This document shows, piece after piece, positions 24,993-34,113 of a DNA stretch of 64,000 bases. The position numbers were made by a program, and so were the translations under genes. Numbering within the stretch: position 1 is the first letter of the stretch; the number at the start of each line of letters is the position of its first letter. Below the pieces are notes generated by a model. It was not told the origin of the DNA. It ran no database searches and worked only from the letters and a program-made list of their open reading frames with translations. This stretch comes from SHZL01 sp963815185 (GTDB lineage: Bacteria; Pseudomonadota; Gammaproteobacteria; Xanthomonadales; SZUA-36): contig CAWFGC010000009.1 of the NCBI GenBank assembly GCA_963815185.1, positions 372,001-436,000 of the forward strand. Direction: 5' to 3'.

Positions 24993-25367
24993 ATGTCATT
25001 CGCAGTAATGGAAATCGGTCCATCAGCCCTTGAAGTCATCGTTCAGGGAAAGCTGGAAAAAAGTGATTACCGGAAATTCATCCCGGAGGTTGAAAAGCGG
25101 ATACGCGAGCATGGGAAAGTCTCACTGCTGCTCAATGTATCCCACTTCCACGGATGGTCACCTGCCGCGTTGTGGGAGGACCTCAAGTTTGATGCGAGGC
25201 ATTACAACGACGTTGCCCGGCTGGCGCTGGTGGCTAGAAATCCGGACAAAAAGTGGATGGCAACATTGTCTCGCCCGTTTACCGCGGCGGACGTGAAATT
25301 CTTCCCCGAAGACGCGCATGAAACGGCTCGTGAGTGGGTATTGAATTCTACAGAGGCGGCCGAATGA
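24993..25367 (+). CDS. SpoIIAA-like (STAS-fold) protein
   Basis: 124 aa, soluble. Family pattern: ALEVIVQGKLEKSDYRKFIP, VSLLLNVSHFHGWSPAALWEDLKFD, ALVARNPDKKW, FFPEDAHETAREWV. These are SpoIIAA-like / DUF3478 proteins with a STAS-type fold, often found in stress or membrane-lipid contexts and lacking the sporulation role. An AAGGAA-type site precedes the start. Preceded by a -24/-12 promoter. Molecular function unknown. Confidence 0.85.
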   Translation: MSFAVMEIGPSALEVIVQGKLEKSDYRKFIPEVEKRIREHGKVSLLLNVSHFHGWSPAALWEDLKFDARHYNDVARLALVARNPDKKWMATLSRPFTAADVKFFPEDAHETAREWVLNSTEAAE

Positions 25368-25690
25368 AAGTGCTCAGCCGGTTCACACGCATTCTGTTTC
25401 CCTGATCTTTCTCACCGCTGTCAGTTACTTCTGACACGGTCTGCAACTCGACTCCCAGGCGTCCGCGCTCGCCAACAATCTCGCAACGGTTCTCGGAAAA
25501 TTGGGTTGCCCGCGCGTCGCAGAAGCATTGCTAATTGTCGAAGGCCTCAAAGATTACTCCCAATGGTAGTCCCCACTGGAAGCAACACTGGAGAATTTGT
25601 ATTCGAAACCGGGCCGTGACGCCGATGATTGTTCGATGAACCAAGATGAAACCCTACAGCACGATTCGAAATCGGTGCAACGCGCATCTC
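25364..25690 (+). pseudogene. Possible decayed gene after the SpoIIAA-like gene
   Basis: An ATG overlaps the preceding stop (ATGA) and opens MKVLSRFTRILFP. A one-base shift then allows LIFLTAVSYF, and beyond an in-frame TGA the frame continues with protein-like sequence (QLDSQASALANNLATVLGKL, RVAEALLIVEGLKDYSQW). A further TAG follows. Both internal stops stand where Trp codons would fit. I cannot name a family. This is a low-confidence call based on composition and continuity. Confidence 0.3.
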
Positions 25691-25854
25691 CTCAGTAGCT
25701 GCTTCAACGTTGCGGTTCGAGTGGGTGAATTTTGTAGAAAAGCTCTGGTTCATTGAAGCTTTTACAAATTCTGCAACCCAAATTGCCGCCATATGGCCGA
25801 CTTCAGGCGCAGAAAGTGGCGACAGAATTCTTGAAATTCAGGACGCCGTGTTGA

Positions 25855-25870
25855 TGGCATGGAATATGCT
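25855..25870 (+). promoter_or_regulatory. Sigma-54 (-24/-12) promoter candidate
   Basis: TGGCATGGAATATGCT has GG-N10-GC spacing. It lies 115 bp before glutamate dehydrogenase and could drive the whole run to 32677. Confidence 0.5.
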
Positions 25871-25984
25871 TGGTTTAACTGCAGGGTATCAAAAGAGATT
25901 GCTGTGGCCGGCTGAAAGCAGGTGAAAAACCGCGCACATACCGGCCGGAAAATGTAACCAGAATTACCAAAGGAAGAAATCAAC

Positions 25985-27238
25985 ATGGCTCAATGCGCAA
26001 CACCTCTTCATTCCGGCGAACAATTCCTCGACCGGGCTTTTGAACAATTACACATTGAAGCCGATATGCGCCATCTCCTCCGGGCTTGTTACCGCGAAGT
26101 GCGTTTCGAACTACCGTTGAAGCGGGACGATGGCTCGATGGCGTTGTTCACCGGTTACCGGGTACAGCATGACCAGAGTCTTGGTCCCTTCAAGGGCGGC
26201 TTGCGCTTTCATCCGGATGTCGACATGGAACATTTCGTTGCCCTGGCGCGGCTGATGACATGGAAATGCGCACTGCTCGGTTTGCCCTTCGGCGGCGGCA
26301 AGGGGGGCGTCGACTGTGATCCGGAAGAACTCTCCGCGCGAGAGCTGGAAAACCTGACCAAGCGCCTGGTTTCGCGTCTGGACATGGTCATAGGCCCGGA
26401 CCGTGATATTCCGGCGCCGGATATGGGAACTGGCCCGCAGGAAATGGCCTGGATCGTAGATGCCTATGCCCACCGGTTCGGTTATGCCCCCGGGGTGGTG
26501 ACCGGCAAGCCGGTGGAACTGGGCGGCTCTCTTGGGCGGCTGGAGGCAACCGGCCGCGGGGTCGCGCAGATCACCGAACTCGCGGCGGCGGCCGAAGGGC
26601 TCGACATCGCCGAGGCCAGCGTGGCCATACAGGGCTTCGGCAATGTCGGCTCAAACGTCGCCAGGTTCTTGTATGACAGCGGAGCCAAGGTCGTTGCGGT
26701 TAGCGATGTCGGCGGCGGCAAGCATGATGCGGGCGGCTTGAAGCTGGATCCCCTTTTCAAGGCAAATGGCAAATCCGACCGGCCGATTTCAGCCGAAAAT
26801 GCCGAACTCGTCGGGGATGAAATCAGCAACGAAGATTTACTGGAGCTTGAAGTCGATATCCTGATACCCGCAGCCATCGGGCACGTGATTACTTCAAAAA
26901 ATGTGGAGCGGGTCAAAGCGGGATTGGTCGTGGAAGCGGCCAATATGCCAGTTGATTGCGAAGCCGATGAAGCCCTTGCCGACAGGGGGATTTCGGTAGT
27001 ACCCGATCTGCTCGCGAACGCCGGCGGGGTCACCGTATCTTACCTGGAGTGGGTACAGAACCAGGCCCGCTACCAATGGTCGGAAAAGAAGGTCAATGAA
27101 GTATTGAAGGATCGAATGGACAAGGCCTGGCAGGAAGTCAGCGCCCGGACCAAGAAAGACAACGTCAGTTTGCGTCTGGCTGCGTATATCATCGCGGTAG
27201 AGCGCGTGGTCAATGCAATTCTTCTCCGGGGCATATGA
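25985..27238 (+). CDS. Glu/Leu/Phe/Val dehydrogenase (glutamate dehydrogenase)
   Basis: 417 aa, full length for the NAD-type hexameric enzyme. The catalytic segment GPFKGGLRFHPDVD and the active-site Lys region KCALLGLPFGGGKGG are present. Also seen are PAPDMGTGPQEMAW and a Rossmann motif GFGNVGSNVARFL. It interconverts glutamate with 2-oxoglutarate and ammonia in the cytosol. A GGAAG-type site precedes the ATG. It is first in a same-strand run with LigD parts, a pyruvate-oxidase-like enzyme and a flavin disulfide reductase. Confidence 0.9.
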   Translation: MAQCATPLHSGEQFLDRAFEQLHIEADMRHLLRACYREVRFELPLKRDDGSMALFTGYRVQHDQSLGPFKGGLRFHPDVDMEHFVALARLMTWKCALLGLPFGGGKGGVDCDPEELSARELENLTKRLVSRLDMVIGPDRDIPAPDMGTGPQEMAWIVDAYAHRFGYAPGVVTGKPVELGGSLGRLEATGRGVAQITELAAAAEGLDIAEASVAIQGFGNVGSNVARFLYDSGAKVVAVSDVGGGKHDAGGLKLDPLFKANGKSDRPISAENAELVGDEISNEDLLELEVDILIPAAIGHVITSKNVERVKAGLVVEAANMPVDCEADEALADRGISVVPDLLANAGGVTVSYLEWVQNQARYQWSEKKVNEVLKDRMDKAWQEVSARTKKDNVSLRLAAYIIAVERVVNAILLRGI

Positions 27239-27275
27239 GGCGAGATGCCGGCCAGGATGAGGAAGGCGCATATTC

Positions 27276-28679
27276 ATGCCAGAATCGGAGTACAGAAAAA
27301 AAAGGAATTTCTCCAGAACCCCCGAACCGAAGGGCGGCAAATCCCGTTCCAAAAGCGGGCCGGTCTTCGTCATTCAGGAGCATGATGCCAGCAATCTGCA
27401 TTACGACTTCAGGCTGGAAATCGACGGCGTTCTGAAATCCTGGGCCGTCCCCAAAGGTCCGTCGACAGACCCACGGGAAAAACGTCTTGCCATTCCCACT
27501 GAAGATCACCCACTCGAGTACGCCGGCTTCGAAGGCGTGATACCGGAAGGCGAGTACGGCGGCGGCACGGTCCTGGTGTGGGACACGGGACGTTTTGAGA
27601 ACATCACTGAAAAAGACGGTGCCATTCAACCCGCATCTGAAGCCCTGAAAAAAGGGCATCTGCTGGTACGGCTTCATGGAGAGAAGCTGACCGAACCCGA
27701 ACGGGCACTGATCGAAAAGGGCGGCCCGGCGTTACCGATCAAGCCGATGCTGGCCGTACTGACGGACCGGCATTTTTCCGACCCAGACTGGATTTACGAG
27801 CGCAAATTCGACGGAGAGCGCGCAATCGCTCTGCGTGACGGCGATGCTGTGCGACTGTGCAGCCGAAACGGCAAGGAGATCAGCGAAACCTACCCTGAAA
27901 TCGCCGAGGCAATGGCCGGGCAAAAGTGCGACCGGTTCATGATCGATGGTGAGATTGTCACATTCCGGAACCATGTCACGAGTTTCTCCCGCCTGCAAAT
28001 GCGCATGCAGATCAAGGACCCGGACGAGGCGCGCAGCAGCCAAATCAAGGTATTCATGTATCTGTTCGATATCATCTACCTCGATGGATGGCGGCTCGAG
28101 AAACTGCCCCTGCGGCAGCGCAAGTCGATACTCAGGCAGGCACTGTCATTCTCCTCTCCGCTGCGTTACACAGCACATCGCAACGAGACCGGGGAAGCCT
28201 ACCTGGAAACCGCCTGCGAGCGGGGTTGGGAAGGACTGATCGCCAAACGCGCCGACGCCCCGTATCAGCACAAACGGTCGCGGGACTGGTTGAAGTTCAA
28301 GTGTGGCCACGGACAGGAACTGGTGATCGGCGGCTTCACGCAGCCGCAAGGCGAGCGCAAGGGATTTGGCGCGCTGCTGCTGGGTTACTACGAAGAGGAC
28401 GAACTGAGGTACGCCGGCAAGGTCGGCACCGGATTCGATGATGCATTCCTGACGGATTTCCGCGCACGGTTGGATCGGCTTGCCCGCAAGACCTCACCAT
28501 TTGCCGATATGGTCAAGGAAAAGAACGTCACCTGGGTAACACCGAAACTGGTTGGCGAGTTCGGATTCACGGAATGGACAAGACGTGGCCGTCTGCGCCA
28601 TCCACGCTTTCTGGGCCTGCGGCGTGACAAGGCTGCGAAAGACGTGGTACGGGAGGAGTCAGATGGCAGACACCAGTAA
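27276..28679 (+). CDS. ligD: LigD-type ATP-dependent DNA ligase with shortened 3'-phosphoesterase domain
   Basis: 467 aa. Residues about 28-130 form a phosphoesterase (PE) domain with the metal/catalytic set seen in EHDASNLHYDFRLE and TEDHPLEY. The domain stops at LVRLHGEKL and jumps directly to the ligase, so the usual final strands (ending WLLIK) are missing. The ligase domain starts near 153: motif I ERKFDGERA (adenylated Lys), IDGEIV, EGLIAKR, WLKFK, then an OB-fold to the end. In non-homologous end joining LigD seals breaks with Ku. The polymerase domain is a separate gene overlapping by 17 nt. No Ku gene is in the window. Confidence 0.85.
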   Translation: MPESEYRKKRNFSRTPEPKGGKSRSKSGPVFVIQEHDASNLHYDFRLEIDGVLKSWAVPKGPSTDPREKRLAIPTEDHPLEYAGFEGVIPEGEYGGGTVLVWDTGRFENITEKDGAIQPASEALKKGHLLVRLHGEKLTEPERALIEKGGPALPIKPMLAVLTDRHFSDPDWIYERKFDGERAIALRDGDAVRLCSRNGKEISETYPEIAEAMAGQKCDRFMIDGEIVTFRNHVTSFSRLQMRMQIKDPDEARSSQIKVFMYLFDIIYLDGWRLEKLPLRQRKSILRQALSFSSPLRYTAHRNETGEAYLETACERGWEGLIAKRADAPYQHKRSRDWLKFKCGHGQELVIGGFTQPQGERKGFGALLLGYYEEDELRYAGKVGTGFDDAFLTDFRARLDRLARKTSPFADMVKEKNVTWVTPKLVGEFGFTEWTRRGRLRHPRFLGLRRDKAAKDVVREESDGRHQ

Positions 28680-29568
28680 GAAGACCATCATCGTTGGCCG
28701 GCACAGTATTGAGTTATCTCATCAAGACAAGGTGTACTTCCCTGATGCCGGAATTACCAAAGGCGAGTTGTGCGACTACTACCGTCGCATTGCCGAAATC
28801 TCCTTGCCGTATTACCGGGACCGTCCCTTGTCACAGCACCGTTTTCCGGAAGGCATCGGTCAGGCCGGTTTTTTCCAGAAGGATCTGCCGGACCATTTTC
28901 CCGACTGGATCGCCCGCGCAGAACTGGAAAAAGAAGGAGGTACCAATACCTACGTGCTGGCCAACAATGCGGCCACTATGGTTTACCTTGCCAACCAGGG
29001 CTGCATAACGCCTCACCTGGCGTTGTCGCGGTTCGACAAACCGCGCCATCCGGACCGATTGATTTTGGATCTGGACCCGCCGGGCGACGATTTTTCCAGG
29101 GTGCAGCAGGCCGCCGGCTGGGTCAAGGATCTGCTCGATGAGATCGACCTGCCAAGCTATGTTCAGACGACCGGTTCACGCGGCGTTCACGTCATCGTCC
29201 CGCTGGACCGCAGCGCCGATTTCGATGCCGCTCGGGCATTCGCCCTCGACCTTGCATCATGTCTGGCAAAGCGGTATGAGCGGGAGCTGACCGTAGAGCA
29301 GCGCAAGGCCAACAGGGGAGACAGGGTTTTTCTCGACTACCTCAGAAACGCTTACGGCCAAACCTCGGTAGGGCCCTATGCCGTTCGCGCCATAAAAGGC
29401 GCGCCGATAGCGGCGCCGCTGCGCTGGGATGAGGTATTCGCCAATGCGATGAACCCACGGCGCTACCATCTGCGCAACATCTTCAGGCGCCTTGGGCAGC
29501 TAAACGATCCATGGAAGGGTATGGCGAGAAGCGCCGTGTCCGTCGATGCGGCCCGTAAACGCTTTTGA
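28663..29568 (+). CDS. Stand-alone LigD polymerase (primase-like) domain
   Basis: The start at 28663 (MADTSKK) is preceded by GGGAGGAG and overlaps the ligase gene, so the two are translationally coupled. 301 aa of the archaeo-eukaryotic-primase-like POL domain: DKVYFPDAGITKGELCDYY, metal-binding LILDLDPPG, and TTGSRGVHVIVPL with the conserved Ser/Gly/His. It adds nucleotides at breaks during end joining. In many bacteria POL is fused to PE and LIG; here it is split off. Confidence 0.9.
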   Translation: MADTSKKTIIVGRHSIELSHQDKVYFPDAGITKGELCDYYRRIAEISLPYYRDRPLSQHRFPEGIGQAGFFQKDLPDHFPDWIARAELEKEGGTNTYVLANNAATMVYLANQGCITPHLALSRFDKPRHPDRLILDLDPPGDDFSRVQQAAGWVKDLLDEIDLPSYVQTTGSRGVHVIVPLDRSADFDAARAFALDLASCLAKRYERELTVEQRKANRGDRVFLDYLRNAYGQTSVGPYAVRAIKGAPIAAPLRWDEVFANAMNPRRYHLRNIFRRLGQLNDPWKGMARSAVSVDAARKRF

Positions 29569-29596
29569 TATTGATCAACGATTGCAGGAGTAAACC

Positions 29597-31261
29597 ATGC
29601 AGGTAGCACAGATCATCCTCGACATTCTCGCCGCTCATGGGGTCAGACATTTGTTCGGTGTGCCCGGCGATGCCATCAACGACATCACCAATGCGGTGCG
29701 GCTGCGGGACGACATGGATTTCATTCTCGTGCGTCACGAAGAAGCAGGTGCTTTTATGGCCTCGGCCCAGGCCAAACTGACCGGCAAGCTCAGCGCCTGC
29801 GTCGGCACCGCAGGTCCGGGTGCTGTACACCTGCTCAACGGACTCTATGACGCCAAACTGGATCATGCACCGGTTATCGCGATTACCGGCCAGGCCGAAA
29901 CCGGATTCATCGGGACCGGTTACCACCAGGAAGTGGATACCGAACGATTGTTCTCCGACGTGGCGGAATATTCGCAGACGGTGATGTCGGAAGACCAGCT
30001 TCCGGGCCTGATGCTGGAAGCGTGCAAAGCGGCGCTTTCAACTCCTGGTGTCGCGCATATTTCCATTCCCGAAGATGTCGCCGGGCGCAAAATCAAGCCC
30101 GACAGATCGGACTTTCAATTGGGTTCCGAAGAGGGGGAGATGCGCCCATGCAGAACCTCATTGGCCAGGGCCGTAAAGCTGATAGATGCGGCGGAAAAAA
30201 TCACAATTCTGGCAGGCATCGGCTCGGCGAATGCGCGCGACGAACTGCTGGCGCTGTCGCAACGGCTGAAGGCACCGATAGTGCGTACCTTGCGCGCAAA
30301 GGATTTTATCGACGAAGGCGAAGAATACTGTATCGGGGGACTGGGACTGCTGGGTAGCGCGGCCGGGTCAGCCGCGATGGACAACTGCGATCTGCTGTTG
30401 ATTTCGGGCGCCGATTTTCCCTATGTCGATTTCTATCCGGAAAAGGCCGGCATTATTCAGATCGAGCCCAATCCGCAGCGGATGGGACGACGCGCCCCAG
30501 TTGACGTTCCGTTGCGCGGTCATGCCCAACCATCCCTGGAGGAATTGCTGGCACAGGTAAAAGAAAAAAAGAATGGTGATTTCTATCGCGACATGCTGGC
30601 TGAAAAGCAGAAGGAGCGAAACGCCTTCGCCGCAGCCGAGCAATCCGGGGACATACCGATCAGGCCGCAGCGCGCGATAGCCGAGCTTTCCGAGGTGGCG
30701 CCCGACAGTGCGATCTTTCTGTGCGATACGGGCACAACGACGGCCTGGGCCGCGCGCCACCTCCCGGTGGGGCCGGATCAGCGATTTACCCTCTCGTCCT
30801 CACTGGCTTCGATGGCGTTTGCGATGCCCGCGGCCATCGGCGCGCAGATCGCCTACCCCGACCGCCCGGTCATTGCGATCGCCGGTGACGGCGGCTTCGC
30901 CATGCTGATGGCGGACTTTGTGACGGCGGTAAAATATGATCTGCCGATCACCTGCGTCATCTTCAACAACAACAAACTTGGCTTCATCGGGATGGAACAG
31001 GAAGCCAAGGGTTTGCCCGAACATACCATCGATCTGCTCAATCCCGATTTCGTCCGCTTCGCCGAAGCCTGCGGCGGTGCGGGATTTCGCGTGGAAGATC
31101 CTGAAGAACTGAAGCAGATTTATGCCAAGGCCATCACATTGAAAAAGCCGGTGGTCATCGATGTGAAAGTCGATCCCAATGAACTGGTCATGCCCCCTCA
31201 TGTCACGCTAAAACAGTCGATGAACTTCGGACTTGCCAAGGCCAGAGAATTTCTGCGTTAA
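29597..31261 (+). CDS. Thiamine-diphosphate enzyme, pyruvate oxidase/dehydrogenase (PoxB)-like
   Basis: 554 aa. N-terminal PYR domain with LFGVPGDAIND and the catalytic Glu in RHEEAGAFMASA; a central FAD/NAD-like domain; C-terminal PP domain with the ThDP-Mg motif from GDGGFAMLMADF to the NN of CVIFNNNK. A sequence HVTLKQSMNFGLA near the end is of the pyruvate-oxidase type rather than acetolactate synthase. It probably decarboxylates pyruvate to acetate with electrons to quinone, or makes acetyl phosphate. Acetate kinase lies far away at 62005. GCAGGAG precedes the ATG. Confidence 0.8.
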   Translation: MQVAQIILDILAAHGVRHLFGVPGDAINDITNAVRLRDDMDFILVRHEEAGAFMASAQAKLTGKLSACVGTAGPGAVHLLNGLYDAKLDHAPVIAITGQAETGFIGTGYHQEVDTERLFSDVAEYSQTVMSEDQLPGLMLEACKAALSTPGVAHISIPEDVAGRKIKPDRSDFQLGSEEGEMRPCRTSLARAVKLIDAAEKITILAGIGSANARDELLALSQRLKAPIVRTLRAKDFIDEGEEYCIGGLGLLGSAAGSAAMDNCDLLLISGADFPYVDFYPEKAGIIQIEPNPQRMGRRAPVDVPLRGHAQPSLEELLAQVKEKKNGDFYRDMLAEKQKERNAFAAAEQSGDIPIRPQRAIAELSEVAPDSAIFLCDTGTTTAWAARHLPVGPDQRFTLSSSLASMAFAMPAAIGAQIAYPDRPVIAIAGDGGFAMLMADFVTAVKYDLPITCVIFNNNKLGFIGMEQEAKGLPEHTIDLLNPDFVRFAEACGGAGFRVEDPEELKQIYAKAITLKKPVVIDVKVDPNELVMPPHVTLKQSMNFGLAKAREFLR

Positions 31262-31306
31262 ATGAAGGTCATTTGTGGCTAAACATTGTCCTTTATACTG
31301 GACGGT

Positions 31307-32677
31307 ATGAAACAGGTGGATGTTGCCATTATCGGCGCCGGCACGGCCGGTCTGACGGCAAGGAGTGCGGTCGCCAGGCATACCGACAGTTATGTGGTAA
31401 TCGATCACGGCCCCTTGGGCACGTTGTGCGCACGCGCTGGCTGCATGCCATCCAAGGCGCTGATTCAGACGGCCAATCGATCCTACGAATTCATGCAACC
31501 GCCGCCGGGATTGACTGCTGGCAGCGCACCGCATGTGGATTCCGGCGCGGTCATGCGTCACGTAAGGGCTTTGCGCGATCATTTTGTCGCTGGAGTTTTG
31601 AGCGATATGGATGGCTGGAAGGACGAGCACCTGATCGAAAGGACAGCTTCTTTCCTCGATCCCCAGACCCTGGATCTGGAAGGGGAGCGCCTGCGCGCAA
31701 AAAGCGTGATTATTGCCACCGGTTCGCGCCCTGTTGTTCCGGAGTCCTGGCGCCGGTTCAAGGACTGGCTGGTAACCAGCGACAGCCTGTTCGATCTAGA
31801 GGAACTGCCGCATCGGATGGCGGTGATCGGTCTCGGCCCGCTTGGCATCGAACTGGCGCAAGCGCTGCACCGGCTGGGCGTGGAGGTCGTGGCGGTAGAC
31901 CCGTCCAGGAACATCGGCGGCCTCACCGATCCTGCTTTGCTGGAACCTGCGGCGGATCAATTTGGCAAGGAGTTCACCATCTGCTTCGAGCCGGCAACGC
32001 TGGAAGGTGCCGACGAGAAGGCCTTGACCATCACCGCGGGTGTCCAGGAATTCCAGGTTGACCAGGCGCTGGCGGCCGTCGGAAGGGCCCCGGTCATCCG
32101 CGAATTGCGGCTGGAAAACCTCGGCATCGCCCTCAATGACAAGGGTTTGCCAGACATTGACGCAGCCACACTTCAGGTTGACCGGCTACCGGTATTCATG
32201 GCAGGGGACGTCAATGGCATCCGCCCTTTGCAACACGAAGCCGCCAATGAAGGACGCACTGCCGGCCACAATGCCCTGCAGCCATCGCCGCGCAGTTTTG
32301 ACCGGCTCACGCCGTTAAGCATTGTCTTCTGTTCTCCCCAGATCGCACTCGTTGGACGCACGCATCGCCAATTGCAGGAAGACAACATCGGTTTTGTCAC
32401 CGGTGCCGCCGATTTCGAGCAGCAAGGCCGTGCCCGCATTATGGGCGTCAATGCCGGTCAAATCCGAATCTATGCCGATCGGCATGGGGGGCGGCTCCTG
32501 GGCGCGGAATTGTTTGCCCCTGGCGGGGAGCATTTGGCACATCTGCTCGCCTGGGCCATCGCCCAGCGGGCGACCGCCTCCGGGCTGCTGAAAATGCCCT
32601 ACTACCATCCCGTGCTGGAAGAAGGTTTGCGCGGTGCTATCACCGATGCTTCCCGGCAGGTGAAAAGCCGGCCGTGA
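31307..32677 (+). CDS. Dihydrolipoamide dehydrogenase-like FAD disulfide reductase
   Basis: Start at 31307 (MKQVDVAIIGAG); an earlier TTG adds seven residues. About 456 aa: FAD-binding GAGTAGL, redox pair in GTLCARAGCMPSK (CxxxxC), NAD-binding GLGPLGIELAQAL, second FAD motif MAGDVNGIRP, and the dimerisation domain with the C-terminal His-Pro (YYHPVLEEG). The segment around the first Cys differs from the usual GGTCLNVGC, so the substrate may not be lipoamide. It follows the PoxB-like gene by 45 bp, suggesting a linked redox role. Confidence 0.8.
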   Translation: MKQVDVAIIGAGTAGLTARSAVARHTDSYVVIDHGPLGTLCARAGCMPSKALIQTANRSYEFMQPPPGLTAGSAPHVDSGAVMRHVRALRDHFVAGVLSDMDGWKDEHLIERTASFLDPQTLDLEGERLRAKSVIIATGSRPVVPESWRRFKDWLVTSDSLFDLEELPHRMAVIGLGPLGIELAQALHRLGVEVVAVDPSRNIGGLTDPALLEPAADQFGKEFTICFEPATLEGADEKALTITAGVQEFQVDQALAAVGRAPVIRELRLENLGIALNDKGLPDIDAATLQVDRLPVFMAGDVNGIRPLQHEAANEGRTAGHNALQPSPRSFDRLTPLSIVFCSPQIALVGRTHRQLQEDNIGFVTGAADFEQQGRARIMGVNAGQIRIYADRHGGRLLGAELFAPGGEHLAHLLAWAIAQRATASGLLKMPYYHPVLEEGLRGAITDASRQVKSRP

Positions 32678-32717
32678 ATTGCGGCAACACCGCTTTCCTT
32701 CACGGGCGGCTCTTTGT

Positions 32718-33701
32718 TCAGGCTGCCAGACGCTCTCTGTTCTGGACTTCCTCGAAATCGACTTCCGGCCCCACCGGTACGATTCCGGTTGGATTGATGG
32801 TTTTGTGGCTGACGTAGTAATGCGGTTTGATATGGTCCAAGCGAACGGTGTTCGCAATGCGTCGATGCTGGTACAAATCGCATAGATAAGGCCACAGATT
32901 TGGATAGTCCACGATACGGCGCTTGTTGCATTTGAAATGTCCGAAATATACCGGGTCGAAACGTACCAGTGTTGGGAACAGGCGCCAGTCCGCCTCCGTG
33001 ACTTTGTCGCCGGTTAGAAACCGCTGCCTGGCGAGTCGTCTGTCCAACCAATCCAAAGATTCAAAAAGAGGGTCAACGGCTTCCTCGTAAGCCTGCTGTG
33101 TGGTGGCAAATCCGGCCTTGTACACACCGTTATTGACCGTTTCGTAGATGCGTTTGTTCAGCGCATCGATCTCTTCTCTCAATTCCATCGGATAGTAATC
33201 ACCGTCGGCTGCACCGATGGCATCAAAAGCGGAATTGAACATGCGGACGATATCGGCGGATTCGTTGCTGACGATCGTGTTTTTCTGCTTGTCCCAGAGG
33301 ACCGGCACCGAGGCGCTGCCTGTGTAATTGGCATCGGCGGCCTTATAAATTTGATAAAGATAGTCGGCATCCAGGACCGGGTCCGCGATCGTAGCGTTCG
33401 CCTCGGCAAACGTCCAGCCGTGGTCGCCCATATGCCAGTGCGTGACCGACAGTGAAATGTGATTCTCCAGTTTCTTCAACGAACGGAAAATCAGCGTGCG
33501 ATGCGACCACGGGCACGCGTATGAGACGTAAAGATGGTAACGGCCCGGCTCAGCTTCGAAGCCGGGTTCGCCAGTCGGCCCGGCTCTTCCATCGGCCGTT
33601 ATCCAGTTGCGGAATTTCGATTCTTCCCGTTCAAACCGGCCACCCGTCGACTCGGTGTCATACCACTGGTCACGCCATTTTCCATTGATCAACAAACCCA
33701 T
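32718..33701 (-). CDS. Glutathionyl-hydroquinone reductase (YqjG/GS-HQR family)
   Basis: 327 aa; AAGGAG is 8 nt before the ATG at 33701. Thioredoxin-fold domain with catalytic Cys in YACPWSHRTLIFRSLK and the adjoining VTHWHMGDHGW. GST-type helical domain with LTGDKVTEADWRLFPTLVRFD and YCDLYQHRRIANTV-type segment. These enzymes reduce glutathionyl-hydroquinones to free hydroquinones with glutathione in the cytosol. It is convergent with the flavin reductase. In E. coli yqjG is next to the yqjDEK genes, which are elsewhere in this window. Confidence 0.9.
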   Translation of the reverse strand: MGLLINGKWRDQWYDTESTGGRFEREESKFRNWITADGRAGPTGEPGFEAEPGRYHLYVSYACPWSHRTLIFRSLKKLENHISLSVTHWHMGDHGWTFAEANATIADPVLDADYLYQIYKAADANYTGSASVPVLWDKQKNTIVSNESADIVRMFNSAFDAIGAADGDYYPMELREEIDALNKRIYETVNNGVYKAGFATTQQAYEEAVDPLFESLDWLDRRLARQRFLTGDKVTEADWRLFPTLVRFDPVYFGHFKCNKRRIVDYPNLWPYLCDLYQHRRIANTVRLDHIKPHYYVSHKTINPTGIVPVGPEVDFEEVQNRERLAA

Positions 33702-33834
33702 TGTTCATGCTCCTTGAAATCTGCTAGTTAAAACCTTGCTCCTTCCTTTACTGCTGTTCTTCAACTTGGAATTGATGCGGGGACCGGGAAAACGGTCGGT
33801 CTGTGCACGGTATCAACTCCTGGTCGTGGATAGA

Positions 33835-33850
33835 TGCAAGAAATGCGCCA
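33835..33850 (-). promoter_or_regulatory. Sigma-54 (-24/-12) promoter candidate
   Basis: The minus strand reads TGGCGCATTTCTTGCA with GG-N10-GC spacing, 134 bp before the YqjG-like gene. Confidence 0.45.
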
Positions 33851-34032
33851 GGGCCTCGCTGGAATCGTAGCCCCAATTGTTCGCGAATACCGGTTTTGTT
33901 GGTTGATGTAAATCATTCCGGAATCAGTGAAAAAACTACAAGTATTCAAGAAAATACCGGGTCGGCCCGGGGCTCTTGAGAACGGCCCTCTCAGGCAACG
34001 GAAGCACCATTGCGCGCAATGCGCCTGCGCGT

Positions 34033-34062
34033 TTCGGGGCCCGGCGCTTCGGGGCCCGGCGC
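34033..34062 (+). repeat. Tandem 15-bp direct repeat (two units)
   Basis: TTCGGGGCCCGGCGC occurs twice back to back without change. It lies in the 470-bp gene-free stretch between the YqjG-like gene and the OB-fold gene. No other role seen. Confidence 0.8.
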
Positions 34063-34113
34063 GGTGTGCGGAAACTCCTCCTGGCCGAAGAATCGCAAGA
34101 CCCTCCGAAACCA

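Noticed and set aside
34033..34062. Start of a CRISPR or larger repeat array
   Set aside because: Only two 15-bp units with no spacer.
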